Shown: positions 35,349 through 46,945, counted from the first letter of the stretch. The stretch: DNA of 64,000 nt from Prorocentrum cordatum (GCA_963575745.1 CAUYUJ010004780.1:739176-803175); one strand, 5' to 3'. Numbers and translations: made by a program. The notes: a model not told the origin generated them from the sequence alone.

Positions 35349-36512
35349 CTTGTGACACGGTGGTCCCTTCCCTGTCTTCAGGGGCAGCCATCTCCCCCCC
35401 AGAAAAAAAACAATAAACCATCAAACGTACACCAACAAGCTGGAGCCACGTGCGATCTACACAGATCTCGTCGCCTGACGTGCAGAGCCCGCGGACGCCA
35501 CGCAGGGGATACACGTGCGGATGGCCCGAATCCCCGCGCACACGGGGCGGAGCGCTGGAAAGACGCGCGGCCACATGCCACGGGTGTCCGGCTCTCACGC
35601 TCAGGCCGGCAGCGTCATGTACATGCGGCACCCTGGCCAGGCGGGGCAATCGATCGGAACGCTGCAAAAACTCGCGTTCGCTGGGCTCATACTTGGCGTG
35701 GCCAAACTCCGCTCGATAGCTTGTTCCGTGTTGGGCCAGCTGCCTCTCAAAAAAGGGAACTGGGCGGCGCGCACTGGACGGTGGCAGAGGAGGGGAGGGC
35801 TTCTACGAAGGTGGGGTGGCTTCTGAGAAGTCAAGGGGCTTCTTTCGGGGAGACGTAAGACTCAGGTCCGGGCGACTCGGGTTGACCTGACGGGGCCGTC
35901 AAGAAAATGACGCGATACAATTTGAAATTTGACGCGAGCTCCCGGTGCAAGCACCCCTCCAAACCGGACCGTCAAAATCCAGGGTGGGCCCGCAAAAAAG
36001 CGGCGGCAAACCCGCGTTCCAACGAACTCGAGTCTTACCTGTTTACCCGATTCTTAAATGCCCTCCTGGCTTCTCATGAGCCTTCCCAGAAAGCCTCGCC
36101 CTCTGAACCTCTGTTCTTGGGCCCCCCCACGCGACAATTCCTGGCCGCCGACCAACCTTGACCCCCCACCTGGCCACCACCTGGTCACCATCCGACACCC
36201 CCACCCTGTGGATCTCTGTTCTTGAGACCCCCCACGCGACCATCCCTGGCCCCCGAACAACCCTGACCCCCCCGTCCTCTGAAAGTTCCTTCCCTGTAAA
36301 ACGCCCCCCAACCCGCCTTCTTACAAGGCCGCCCCCGCGCCCCCTGGTGCGCGTCGCTGAGGGGGGGGCAGCACCGCGGCCCCCTGGAACCAGGAAGCTA
36401 CTCCCTCTCTTGCCTCCTCCTTCTCCTCTATCTCCTGATCCTGCTCCTGCTCCTCCTCCTCCTCCTCCTCCTCCTCCTCCTCCTCCTCCTCCCCTCCTCC
36501 TCCTCCTCCTCC

Positions 36513-36579
<67 letters not shown>

Positions 36580-36617
36580 TCATCCTCATCCTCATCATCC
36601 TCATCCTCATCCTCTCA

Positions 36618-36714
<97 letters not shown>

Positions 36715-36875
36715 GCATCATCATCATCATCATCATCATCAGCATCATCATCATCATCGTTATCATCATCATCATCATCCTCATCATCATCATCAGCATC
36801 ATCATCAGCAGCATCAGCATCAGTATCATCATCATCATCAACAGCATCAGCATCAGCATCAGCATCGTCATCATG

Positions 36876-36912
<37 letters not shown>

Positions 36913-37485
36913 GCATCATCATCATCCTCATCCTCGGTTTCTTATTATTATCACTCTCATGATTATCCATATGAATGGTATTGGTATCAGTATTGTTAGT
37001 TTGATTAGTTTAGCAGTGGTATTCTCAGGAAAGGCACTGTTCTTATAATGATCGGTCGCATTCCTATTAGTACGATTATTATTATTAAGTTTATTACCCT
37101 CCTCCTCCTCCTCCTCCTCCTCCTCCCTCCTTTTTGTTCCCCTTCCTCCTGATGCCCCTCCCCTCGCCCTCCCGTCCCTCCTCCTCCCCCCACCCGCCCT
37201 GGTGCCAGCCGAGGCCACGACGGAGTTGCCTCACTCTCCTCGTCTTCGCGGGAGCACGTGAACGTGGGAAGCGAGAGCGGAGGACCCCGAACTCTGGCAT
37301 CGCGATTCCTGCACAGCGTGGACCCCGGAGATTCGGACCTCTTCCCCAGGACCAGCTTTTCATCTCGAGTCGTTCTTTGACGGCCCCAGGGCCCAGGAAT
37401 GGCCCCTGGAGACCGAAAATGCCCAGAAGCCTTCCGTCGTGATATCGGTAGCAGCGCGAAGAGGGTGAGGAGGACCACCGCGGTC
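35349..37485 (-). other. RPS7 intron 2 (about 2.1 kb)
   Basis: The donor side reads CCGAAG|GACCGCGG and the acceptor side CACAAG|GACAAG, so AAGGAC stands at both borders and the splice can be written as GA-AG. GGACCACCG (37472-37480) and its reverse complement CGGTGGTCC (35358-35366) lie within 10 bp of the two ends, like terminal inverted repeats. Inside are unstructured GC-rich DNA (35349-36430), TCC and ATC microsatellites (36440-36930), an AT-rich patch (36940-37090) and a short TCC tract (37096-37130). Confidence 0.7.
36440..36930 (+). repeat. (TCC)n followed by (ATC)n microsatellite
   Basis: TCC triplets (36440-36511) pass without a gap into ATC/CAT triplets to 36930, the same order as at 9.2-9.97 kb. 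Met- or His-rich frames over it are artefacts. Confidence 0.95.
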
Positions 37486-37575
37486 CTTCGGATCCAAGAA
37501 GACCTTCATCAGCTTCGTGCCATCCAGGCTGATGCGCGTGCGCCTGCCCACAATCTCGGTCGGTCCGACGATGTC
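37486..37575 (-). CDS. RPS7: RPS7 (eS7) exon b
   Basis: 90 bp, 30 codons, phase 0. [19 protein letters not shown] followed by [11 protein letters not shown] matches the best conserved part of eS7 (P-x-E-I-V-G-K/R-R-x-R-x-x-L-D-G-x-K-L-x-K-V-F-L-D). It joins exon a as ...[14 protein letters not shown] and exon c as ...FLDPK|DKDKGDVEEK, giving a colinear eS7 without gap or stop. The border on the acceptor side is GAGAAG|GACATC. It lies between a TCC tract and the intron with paired inverted 9-mers. Confidence 0.9.
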
Positions 37576-37651
37576 CTTCTCTGCGGGGCCCCCGCACGAG
37601 GAGCGAGTGAGCGGGAGGCCCTGGAGGGCCCTGGAGGTCTCCAAACCACTT

Positions 37652-37835
37652 CTCCTCCTCCTCCTCCTCCTCCTCCTCCTCCTCCTCTTCCTCCTCCTCC
37701 TCCTCCTCTCCTCCCCTCCTCCTCCTCCTCTTCCTCCTCCTCCTCCTCCTCTTCCTCCTCCTCCTCCTCCTCCTCCTCCTCCTCCTCCTCCCCCTCATCC
37801 TCCTCCTCCTCCTCGTTTTCCTCCCCATCCTCCAT
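37652..37835 (+). repeat. (TCC)n microsatellite
   Basis: Near-pure TCC with TTCCTC and CCCC interruptions, directly before composite repeat copy 4. Confidence 0.95.
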
Positions 37836-38890
37836 TGCTTCTCCTTATAGATAACTTCTCCCTGTCGCACCCCGAGGCCAGTTTTTAGGGCGGGCCGGGC
37901 GCTTCGCCTGGGACTTCCTCACCATTTACGACTCTGAAGTTGAAAGAGTGACAACAACTTCACAGATGGAAGGCGGGTGGTTTTCAATATGTGGCTCTCA
38001 CCTGAGCGCCGCGCATATTCGTTTTGAAAATTTGCAAGAGTTTCACAGATTGAGGGCGGGTCGTTTTCAAAATGTAGCTCTCTCCTTCGCGCCGCGCACA
38101 TGCGTTTTAAAATTTGCAAAAATAAAAAAATCACGGATTGAAGGCGGGTGGCTTTCAAAACGTGGTTCTCGCCTTAGAGAGGCACACATTCGTCGAACAA
38201 ATAGGAGGTTCACGGATTGAGGGCGGGTGGTTTTCAAAATGTGGCTCTCGCCTTAGCGCCGCGCACATTCGTTCAAAAAATTACACGAATTTCACGGATT
38301 GAGGGCGGGCCGTTTTCAACATGCGGCTCTCGCCTTAGCGCCGCGCACATGCGTTGTAAAAAAACATGCAAGAGTTACACGGATTCCCGTGATCAACGTA
38401 CCAGAAGTGGTGTTTTGGAAGGACTGGCGTTATGGCACGATTCCAGATCGTGAAAACGTAGCAGCCCGATTGATACGTTGCGCTGACATCCCGAGAACAA
38501 TGGATTGGCATGCTTCAGGATCTTCAAACGGTTGTCTTCCAACGAGGCCCTTCCCTCAATGGACATGAACCGTCGCAGCGGCCTATGACGAGGGAGCTTG
38601 GAGGGAGGGTTCATCCCAACATCGTTGATGACTCTTGGGTTAACACTGGTCCTCCTCCTCCTCCTCCCTCCCCCTCATCCTCCTCCTCCGCCCTTCTCTT
38701 CCCTTCTCCTCCTCCTCCTCCTCCTCCTCCTCCTCCTCCTCCTCCCCTCCTCCTCCCCTCCTCCTCCTCCTCCTCCTCCTCCTCCTCCTCCTCCTCCTCT
38801 TCCGTCTCCTCCTCCTCCTCCTCCCTCCTCCTCCGCCTACTCCTCCCTCCTCCTTCCCTCCTCCTCCCTCCTCCTCCTCTTCCTCCTCAT
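37836..38890 (+). repeat. Composite repeat, copy 4
   Basis: The lead (AACTTCTCCCTGTCGCACCC, GGGCGGGCCGGGCGCTTCGCC) is followed by five to six 80-bp-type units (37960-38370), the non-tandem part (GTGATCAACGTACCAGAAGT, GGAGCTTGGAGGGAGGGTTC, ACATCGTTGATGACTCTTGG) and a (TCC)n tract (38650-38890). With copy 3 it shows a TCC tract at both ends of the repeat. Confidence 0.85.
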
Positions 38891-38924
38891 CGTCTTCTTC
38901 TGATTGTTACAATTCTTATTGTTA

Positions 38925-39550
38925 TCATGAGTAGTAAGATTATTGTTATGAGTTGTGTTCACATTATTATCTGTAGTATTAGCATTAGTGTTACAACTAG
39001 TACTGCTAGTATTATTAGTAGTAGTATAAGTTGTACAAAGAGAAATACCAGTATTAGTAGTAGTAGTAGTCGTAGTAGGAGTCCTAGCATTAGTATCAGC
39101 ATTAGCATTAGTATTAGAAGTAGTAGTAGTGGTCTTAGTATTAGTACTGTGAGTAGTCCTATTATTAGTAGTGGCATGATTAGTAATAGTAGTACTAGTA
39201 GCCGTATCGTGCGTTGCCGTAAAATGCTTCGGGCTCGTATCCCTGCTATTATTTGTCGTGTTGGCGTTAGCCTTATTATTAGTATGTGTAGTGTTCTTTA
39301 GTTTAGTGTCCCATTAGGTTAAGAGCATGATGATAAGTACTATGATTCGTCGGTTTATTATTGTTAGTCTGACTAGCGTTCATAGTATTCGTGTTAGTCG
39401 TAGTCGTCTCCGCATTCGTAATAGTATTATGATTATTCGTCTTAGTATAATTATTCGTAGTATTATTCGTATCACTCACATGCGCAATCGTCTTAGTATC
39501 TGTATTATGTTCACTACTAGTATTAGTCGTACGTTCGTCTACGTCATATG
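38925..39550 (+). repeat. Degenerate RTTAGT / TAGTAGT repeat, AT-rich
   Basis: ATTAGT, TAGTAGT, ATTATT and GTCGTAGTA words fill about 620 bp that is AT-rich in a GC-rich neighbourhood and strongly strand-asymmetric (few C on the plus strand). The same type recurs at 53850-54035. Confidence 0.8.
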
Positions 39551-39639
39551 ATTCTTCTTCGTTTTGTCATAGGTATGGTTGGTCGTCGTATGTGTATGTG
39601 CTTTATTCTTCTTAATGGACGTAATGGTCGTAGTGTTCC

Positions 39640-39829
39640 TCCTCGTCATCATCATCCTCCTCCGCCGCCTCCTCCTCCTCATCATCATCATCTTCATCAT
39701 CATCACCATCATCATCATCATCAGCAGCAGCATCATCATCATCACCACCACCAAAACCACCACCACCACCACCATCATCATCATCAGCATCATCATCATC
39801 AGCATCATCATCATCAGCATCATCATCAG

Positions 39830-39861
<32 letters not shown>

Positions 39862-39980
39862 ACATCATCATCATCATGACCCGCCTCCGCCTCCGCCTCC
39901 TCCGTCTCCGCTTCCTCATCTCTCCTTCCCTCCCTCCCTCCCTCCCTCCCTGCCTCCCTCCCTCCCTCCCTCCTTCCTTC
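39640..39980 (+). repeat. (CAT)n, (CCG/CTC)n and (CCCT)n microsatellites
   Basis: CAT/ATC triplets (39645-39878) are followed by CCGCCTCCG words and CCCT tetramers to about 39980. LINE-2 starts immediately after. Confidence 0.9.
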
Positions 39981-40149
39981 CCACTCAAGCAACTTGGGCT
40001 CGGGCACCAAGTCCTCCCGCCCCCGCGCGCGAGGCACGTACTCAGTCCAGCACTGTACTTTCTCGGAGTGTTTGAGGAGCACCGTCTTTCTGCGATTTAC
40101 AAACAGTCACAGACAGCGGTTGGCCGGACAGTGCAAAGACACGGCTACG

Positions 40150-41389
40150 ATATGACTCGAGGCCAGCAGTCACAGTGGTCCAAATGTGGCAATTGTGGTG
40201 CCTGGGATTGGAGTAAGAACCTCTCGAGTCGCAGATGCTGCTGCGCCAAGTGTGGGCAAACCGTCCAGTTATTTGACGGCAATCGCCTGCACCATCCTGG
40301 TCGGGGAGCTCGAGATCAGCAGAACCAGGTGCAGCAGCAGCAGCAGCAGACGCAGGCAGTCGTGGAGGGGATCATCAAGGGTTTGGCCACATCTGTGGCA
40401 GCGCCTCATCTCGCCCAGGTGACCGAGGCGTTGCGCGCCCAGCTCAACCCATCCACGACACCAAGCAGGGCGCCCACTACTGAGGATACCTTGAAGCGTG
40501 CCTCAGGCCAGTGGAGAGATGCCAATACAAAACATGATCAAGAAGTTGCAGCAGTCATACGTGGTCAGGCCAACTTGGATAGGGCCCAGCAGCGTGAGAA
40601 GGAGGCGGCGATGATTTAGCACAAGCAGATTTGGAGCGGAAGCAAGCCACGGCAGCTTTCGCTAAAGAAGTGGGAGGCGGATCAGGTGAAGGCCAGCGTG
40701 GACAGGCCGACACGTCCGCCGCGTTCGACATCGTTTGGGATGAGACTGTATTCAAAGATTTGGATCAACTGGATGGGATTGAGGCAGCAGAGAAAGATGA
40801 CTTGCTGAAAATCCACCAGGAACTCCAGCACAACAAGACGCAGCTGGCTGCAAAGAGTGAGGACGCGAAGACACGCATAGCTCGAGCCAAGGCGCTGCAC
40901 GACGCGATCAACACGAGGTCGGGCAAGAAGCGCAAGACGGGGACGGCCGACGGGGGATCCACCGAGGGCGACAACGGGACTCAGCCAAGCGAGGCCCCTG
41001 CCACTGCAGCGCCTGATGAAGGCGAGTTGGCAACGCCCGCAGCTGAGGTCGAGGCGGCGACAGCGACGGCCAACTCAGAGGTCGAGGAGGCAGCAGCCAA
41101 CATCTCAGCCAGCAAGATCGCCGCCGCGAAGGCCGCGGCCCTCATCGAGCAGGAGGCCCTCAAGGTCGTCAGCGGCAGCGGCACCAGCGGCAATGGCGGC
41201 AAGAAGGGCAAAGACGCCAAGGCTCCCCGTGGCAAGGGAGGCAGCGGCGGCAAGTGGGTGACACAGTCGGGGCCTCCATACATGACGGTACAGGATGCCC
41301 CGACCAAAGACGGCAGAGGTACCAGTGCCCAAGTTTTGAACCTCTTCGGTGCGTTGTTCCGCAAGACCAGCATCGACGAAGCACTATAA
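40150..41389 (+). pseudogene. LINE-2 ORF1: zinc ribbon plus coiled-coil, Ala/Lys-rich tail
   Basis: The start MTRGQQSQWSKCGNCGAWDW shows the first Cys pair of a zinc ribbon, completed by CCCAKCGQ. A Gln-rich segment and helical charged sequence follow to a TAG at about 40617. The protein continues in another frame (LDQLDGIEAAEKDDLLKIHQ, then Ala/Glu-rich, then a basic Gly/Lys segment GGKKGKDAKAPRGKGGSGG) to 41389. The layout equals LINE-1 ORF1. The likely role is RNA binding in the retrotransposition particle; the basic tail fits this. Confidence 0.7.
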
Positions 41390-41604
41390 GCAGACGTAAC
41401 AGCTACTGTGGCATCCAGCGCACAGTGCCCAGCGCCACCATCTTCTACACCTTCTACTTCGACAGGGTCGACGACAGCATGTTTGGGGTCACAGGTGGTG
41501 GGCACATCGAGTCCGATTACGTCGCCGGCATCAACATCTAGCGCGGCTCCAACAGGTACCACTGCTGGCAGTTCCCAGGGAGTGAACGAGCAGCCCACCG
41601 AGGA

Positions 41605-42435
41605 ATGCAGCCTTTCTTCGCCAACATTACCAGCATGTGGACGTCGGCCAAGACGTCGCAGGCATGGCAATACTTATCAGAGAATCTAGACAAGCATCAG
41701 TGTTGGGCATTCGTGGAGACACATGTTGCATCAGATGCAGTTCGACAGTGGCACAAAGCAGCGCAAGGGTTGGGCACGAAGCTCATCGCCAACGGTGCGC
41801 GACCCTCAGGCCAGGCCAAGCCACAGGAGATGGAGGCCAGGGCCAACGAGGGTGGAGAGTGGTTCCTCATAGGAGGACAGAGACAAGCACATGCATTACC
41901 AGCAGCGCAGCACAGAGGCTTCAAAGCACGTCGTGGGACTGCAAACGATGGCTTCTGTGCGACAGTGGTGCGCTTCAGGGGGGTCAGCTTGGTCATCATA
42001 GTGTTTTATGGCCTATCAGCGATAGGAATGACAGGCGACAACCTGGTGCGATACCACAAGCTCGGCAGTCTCGTCCGAGCGCCGCAGTTACCCTGGCTCA
42101 GCATCGGGGATTTCAATATTCCAGCATCGACTCTCGCAAAGACGGGTTTTGTTTCAACGATTGGAGGGAGGCTCTACACAGGAGACCTTGTAACCACGTG
42201 CACGGCAAGAGCATCAGGTTCTCTGATCGATTATGCTGTGGCCAGTAACCACTATCTTCCTCATCTCATCTCCATCACCCCAGTTGCGCAAGTACCGTGG
42301 AAGACGCACATTGGATTCCAGATCCGCATCCGCGGGAAGGGGTTCCAGCTGTTGGTTAGGGCTCTAGAGATCCCTGCGAGGCTGCCCCAGGCAGGGCGGC
42401 CGAAGCGCGAAGCCATCCCTGGGTCAATCGTCTGA
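41605..42435 (+). pseudogene. LINE-2 APE-like endonuclease
   Basis: One open frame of 276 codons has FFANITSM (N-terminal Asn motif), QCWAFVETHV (catalytic Glu), FYGLSAIGMTGDNLVRYHKL, PWLSIGDFNIPAS (GDFN), SGSLIDYAVASNHY (S-x-I-D-Y) and VPWKTHIGFQIR. The last motif has Thr where S-D-H elements have Asp. LINE-1 has Pro there, so the Asp is missing in both. The domain is otherwise complete and free of stops. Confidence 0.8.
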
Positions 42436-42698
42436 GTCTCGGAAACAGCATGCTGAGAAGCAACGGGCCGATGTCGAGCGTAGGGTTTCACTTTATAACT
42501 CTCTGTTTGGGGGCGATCCCGAGACCACAGAGCCCCCCGAGGAACCCCCTTAGATCACGACCTGCTGCTGCAGGGTGAGTCGGCCGAAGGATGGGAATCG
42601 GACCCCGAGGAAGACCCTTGGGCGGACGATACGGAGTTCAGGCATGTGCCGTGCGCTCCTCCCTCCTCCTCCGCTGCTACCTCTGCTGCTGCTGCTCC

Positions 42699-42726
42699 TG
42701 CCCCCCCCCCCCCCCCCCCCCCACCC

Positions 42727-42805
<79 letters not shown>

Positions 42806-42842
42806 CACCACCACCACCACCACCACCACCACCACCACCACC
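42699..42842 (+). repeat. C-run, (CA)n and (CCA)n microsatellite inside LINE-2
   Basis: C18-type homopolymer (42700-42722), (CA)n (42734-42804) and (CCA)n (42805-42842) sit between the endonuclease and RT frames. LINE-1 has no such tract there, so it is an insertion or expansion within this copy. Confidence 0.9.
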
Positions 42843-42971
42843 TTGGGCCGCACCCTGCAGTAAGCGCAGAGGTCACATTTTACAATCCCGAGCGCACCAC
42901 GGGAGCGCAGTGCAAAGCCACCCCGAACCCCCCTTTGGAGAGCCCCCCTGGGAGCACGGTAGGGTTCACCA

Positions 42972-45560
42972 ATGATGGGGAGTCTGGAAGGGCCCTCGTT
43001 TCATATTCCTGAGAGCACCTGGCTCACAGAACGAGGTCAGATTGACATTCAGCATCAGACGGAAGAGTGCATTTGGCCTCCCACAGCGCAATATGTAGCC
43101 GTTTTGGCTGGCGGGCTCAAGTCAGCCCCAGCAGTCAGCACCACACTCGCCACGTGGATCTCTGCAGCTGAGAGGACGATTGTTGCCCACCACAGGCCAA
43201 GTGACAACGAGTTACCAAAGTCAGTAGCAGCATCACTTAGGAGAGCGCAAGGGCCGCCATTGCGTGTCAAAGAAGTGCACATACCCAACAAAGTTAAAGC
43301 AGCTGCCGTTCGTGACATCATCGCTGGGTGGTGGTTGCAATCGCATACGGTTATGCAGCAGTTGTTGAAGCATCGACAGACAGGCAACGGTGAGACACAG
43401 CAGAAGACCTTGCACCACGCGTGCTGGAGGTTAGCGACCACCTTTCCCGACGGAGTTGCTCGTGGATTATGTGGCGACGATCCTTCGTGGGAGACTTGGG
43501 TGAGCTCACTCACAAATATCAGCAAAGCATCGGTTAATATTTTGACGTATCTGGAGCAAGCGGCTTTTCGGCTTGCCAAGAGAGCACAGAGTAGGGCCCT
43601 GTGCGAGTCTCTTTCCGAGTTTCGCTCTTGGGTCACAACGGCTGAAGCTAAAGGAGCCCTTTTTCGCAGCCTCCGGGAGACGCCGCCCACGGTGGACGAG
43701 ATCACTACCAAGAGCGGCCAGACCCTGTACCACCCCGTGGACGTGGTCGGTCACAAAGTACAGCATTGGCATCGGTTGTGGGCTCCAGAGAAAGTTGATA
43801 TCGAAGGTACAGCGCAGCTATTTCAGAAGATTAGGGAGGCATCCGAGACGGCGACGCTTCCGACGATTGGGGTGAGTCAACTGGATATGGCAGTGAGGCG
43901 AATGAAACCTCGCGCTGGGCTCGGAGTGGACAGACTCACTCCCGCTGATGCCCAGAGGCTCCCTCAGTCGGCGCGAGCCGAGTTGGTTGACTTCTATAAT
44001 CAGGTTGAAGAGCAGCTACCATGGCCCTGGCAACTTCTTGTCGTCGAGGGCCGCCTTCCCCCCAAGAAGGCCCATGGAGACAGAGTGACTAGTTTGTATG
44101 AAATGCAGAATATGGCCACTTGTTCGAGAAGATGCCATGAAACCTTGGACGATGGAGTCCAGCGAGAGCTGGGACGCAGCACTGGCAGGGAACTCAGCAC
44201 TCCGAGAAGCTTTCCTCAAGACAGTCTATGAGGAGATCAACGGAGTGCTGGGGGTTTTATATGCGCATGCGATTTTAGACATACAGTCCTTCTATGATGC
44301 GGCGACGTGGGCATGTTTGGTATATGCAGCATTGAAGTTGGACTTTCCACCTGTGATTTTGTTCTTAGAGCTACAGCTCTGCACAGCTCCCAGAATGGTG
44401 ACTCAACTTGGGTCAACGTGCACCCCTTTTTCAAGTTGGCAGGTCTATTATCCAGGGGCTACGAAATGGAACCCGTCTCGGCATGTGCGCAACACATTTC
44501 GTGCTGAAAAAAACGCACGGAGGGCAATCCAGGACTGCATGTACGGATTTGGATCGACGGCTTGAGTGAATCAGCAGTTGGATCAGAGCGTTCAGTTTTC
44601 AAGAAAATGGCCAAAGGTATTGCCGACACATTCGGCTTTCTCGCTGAGGAGAAGTTGTCCGTGGCATCCAAGAGCGCGCTCATCGCGGCCAGACACCAGC
44701 AGGCCAAAGCGATCACAGCGGTTCTCCGACGCCACGGGCACCACCTGAAACCAGTCCTCCAAGCAGCATATCTCGGAGTGGATCTTGCAGCAGGACGACG
44801 CGCCGCGAGAGCGACGAGGCGTGGGCAAGTTGTTAAAGCGATTGGCCGTCACCGGAAGATTTCTAAATGGGCGAGAGCAAGCAGACAGTACACAGCCACA
44901 GCCACCTTGGAGAAGGTGGCAGGGCAGACGGTCGCCCACTATGGACATCAAATCCATGGCATGTTTGGGTCAGAGCTTTTCAGTCTTCGTCGACGCTTGG
45001 GCACGGTGTGCGGCTCCAACCGCAGGGGCCGATGCCTGACCACGACGCTCGACTGGAGGGCCCCGCAGCAAGACCCCGTAGTTCGTTTGAGTAGAGAATG
45101 TTTGAGTGAATGGCTGAGGCTTTGGACGACTACAGGTGGCATCCGATCGTCAGTTGTCAAGGTCTGGCCCACTATTTTCAACAAGATGCAAGCGCTCGCC
45201 AGTACTGAAAGGGCTCGCCACGTACGTGGGCCAGCCAGTGCAGTGATCGCGATGCTGATGCAGCACAAATGGGGACCGATCTCGCCGTCGCACTGGCAAC
45301 TACAGAGATGCGGGGGCACGAGCGAGCAGATCGAGCGGCACTTCAACAGCGAGGAGCTGACAGGCTCCGAGGAGCGCAGCGATATCTTATCTGATCTATC
45401 TACGTCAGTGATGGATGTATTATGGCAGCAGGCAGCGACACATTACTGTGGGGAAGGTATGTCAGATGCTATGGACAACGAATCTCTTCGATCACTCCTG
45501 AGCCGGCTCGCGCAAGCTCCGAAAGGAGCTCAGTGGGCTGAGACCATGCTGGCAGTGGCG
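42972..45560 (+). pseudogene. LINE-2 reverse transcriptase
   Basis: The frame 42972-44231 holds the linker and fingers: MAVRRMKPRAGLGVDRLTP, LPWPWQLLVVEGRLPPKKAH and GDRVTSLYEMQNMATC. After a frame change near 44120 come ESWDAALAGNSALREAFL, AHAILDIQSFYDAATW (palm A with Asp, about 44280) and LDFPPVILFLELQLCTAPR. Another frame gives HVRIWIDGLSESAVGSE (palm C, about 44540), where LINE-1 reads FVDDL: the second catalytic Asp is Gly. The palm B motif is badly preserved. The thumb and connection follow in the frame 44562-46184. Confidence 0.8.
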
Positions 45561-45599
45561 ACGGGCGGCACATGGCCGCGAACACGGTTCGAGGTCGAC

Positions 45600-46480
45600 G
45601 ACCCTGCGCTTGTGCTGTGTCCACGGCGTTTGCTGAAGGGCGAACGCCACGCCGAGACACAGCTGCATCGGTGTTGGCTTTGTCCCCAGGACACAGGGCA
45701 CAAAGCGCATCGCGATTCAGATCAGCATGTGCCCCAAGCAGTCAGCCAGCACGAGCAATATGAATGTTTTTGGTTTCGAGGATTGCTGCCCAGATCATGG
45801 ACGGAGGTGCCAGTACCTTCCAAAGAGGAGCGGTGGACCTTCGAGCCAGAGCTGCCTGACGGTGATATCCTCGCCATTGGGGCAGATGTTCAACCAGTAT
45901 ATGTTTGCGGCGACGCAAGTGGAGGAGCTGACACGCACTCACCAAAGTTAAGACGTGTCGGCCTCGGCTTTACCATCATAGACCAACGAGATCCAGTACG
46001 GTTAGGCCGAGAAGGATATGGACCGCTGCGAGGACGGCGGCAGACAGTGCACCGTGGCGAGCTAGCTGTTCTGGAGTATGTGTTGAGACGTACACGTGGA
46101 GCAGTTGTGTATCTCACAGACAACGAGGGGGTTGAGAAAGGCTGGTCCGCCAGAATGCACCTCAACCCGCGTGAGGCCAATTAAGACACCGACCTATGGC
46201 AAGCTATCGGTCGGCACACGCACGAGGCTGAGGATCGACACGGCCGCGTCTCAGTCATATTCATGAATTCACACTTGTCGGAAGTTGAAGCTGCAGGAAA
46301 AGCGCATGCGCCGTGGATGTGGCACGGGAATCATCGAGCGGACCAGCTGGCAGGTCGAGCTGCACAGGAGCACAAAGTACCTGCAGCTGCGCGCGCACGA
46401 GTCGCTCAGCACGAGAAGAGGGCGGAGCTGGTCAGGCGTCGGCTCATCAGAGCCACCATGGACGCCACGGCTGCGGATCC
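45600..46480 (+). pseudogene. LINE-2 zinc knuckle and RNase H
   Basis: LCPRRLLKGERHAETQLHRC and WLCPQDTGH form the RT-associated zinc knuckle. RNase H follows: VYVCGDASGGADTHS (first Asp, about 45900), RRQTVHRGELAVLEYVLRRT (Glu), VVYLTDNEGVEKGW (second Asp), then after a TAA at 46182-46184 the last part (HGNHRADQLAGRAAQEHK, final Asp, about 46320) in the 46263-46763 frame. All four catalytic positions are present. The spacing is compact, unlike the interrupted domain of LINE-1. Confidence 0.8.
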
Positions 46481-46529
46481 GCGGCCCAGGCGAGAGTCTG
46501 AAAAACTTCGGTTACATCCGCCCGCCCCA

Positions 46530-46945
46530 ATCACAGTCGCTCGTTTCTGTACCAAGCATATCCTTGATGACACTGGCCGCCAGTGTACCAGATGCAAGGG
46601 GTCCGCGACCAAAAAATGTTTCGGTGGCTGGTCGAAGACGCCATGTTTTGAACTGCAGTCTGTAGACGGTGTTGCTTCACGAATACCCCAAGGGTGTAAA
46701 GTCCATAGGGCGGGGGGGGGGGGCTGCATTCCTCACACAACCTCAGGTTTCACGTTAGTTTGAAGCTCTGGTTTTGTGGAGCGTGCGGATTTTACTCCTC
46801 AGATCAGATCCGAGGGCTTGCATCCGAGTGTGTTCATATAACCAACAAACCCCGACAAGATCATTTAAACAGGATCGCGGATGGGCTCTGGCCAAAGCTT
46901 TTGTCGTTGTCGGAGCAACGAGCCAGAGGCCACATCCCTCCTTGA
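46530..46945 (+). pseudogene. LINE-2 C-terminal double zinc module
   Basis: FCTKHILDDTGRQCTRCKGS, KKCFGGWSKTPC and, after a frame change near a run of ten G (46710-46720), LWFCGACGFYSSDQIRGLAS-EC and HLNRIADGLWPKLLSLSEQR. This matches the LINE-1 tail unit by unit. The ORF ends at 46945, about 25 bp before the flanking microsatellite. Confidence 0.7.

Noticed and set aside
46760-46945. Separate small 61-codon gene
   Set aside because: Its motifs align with the LINE-1 C-terminal zinc unit, so it is the frame-shifted end of LINE-2.
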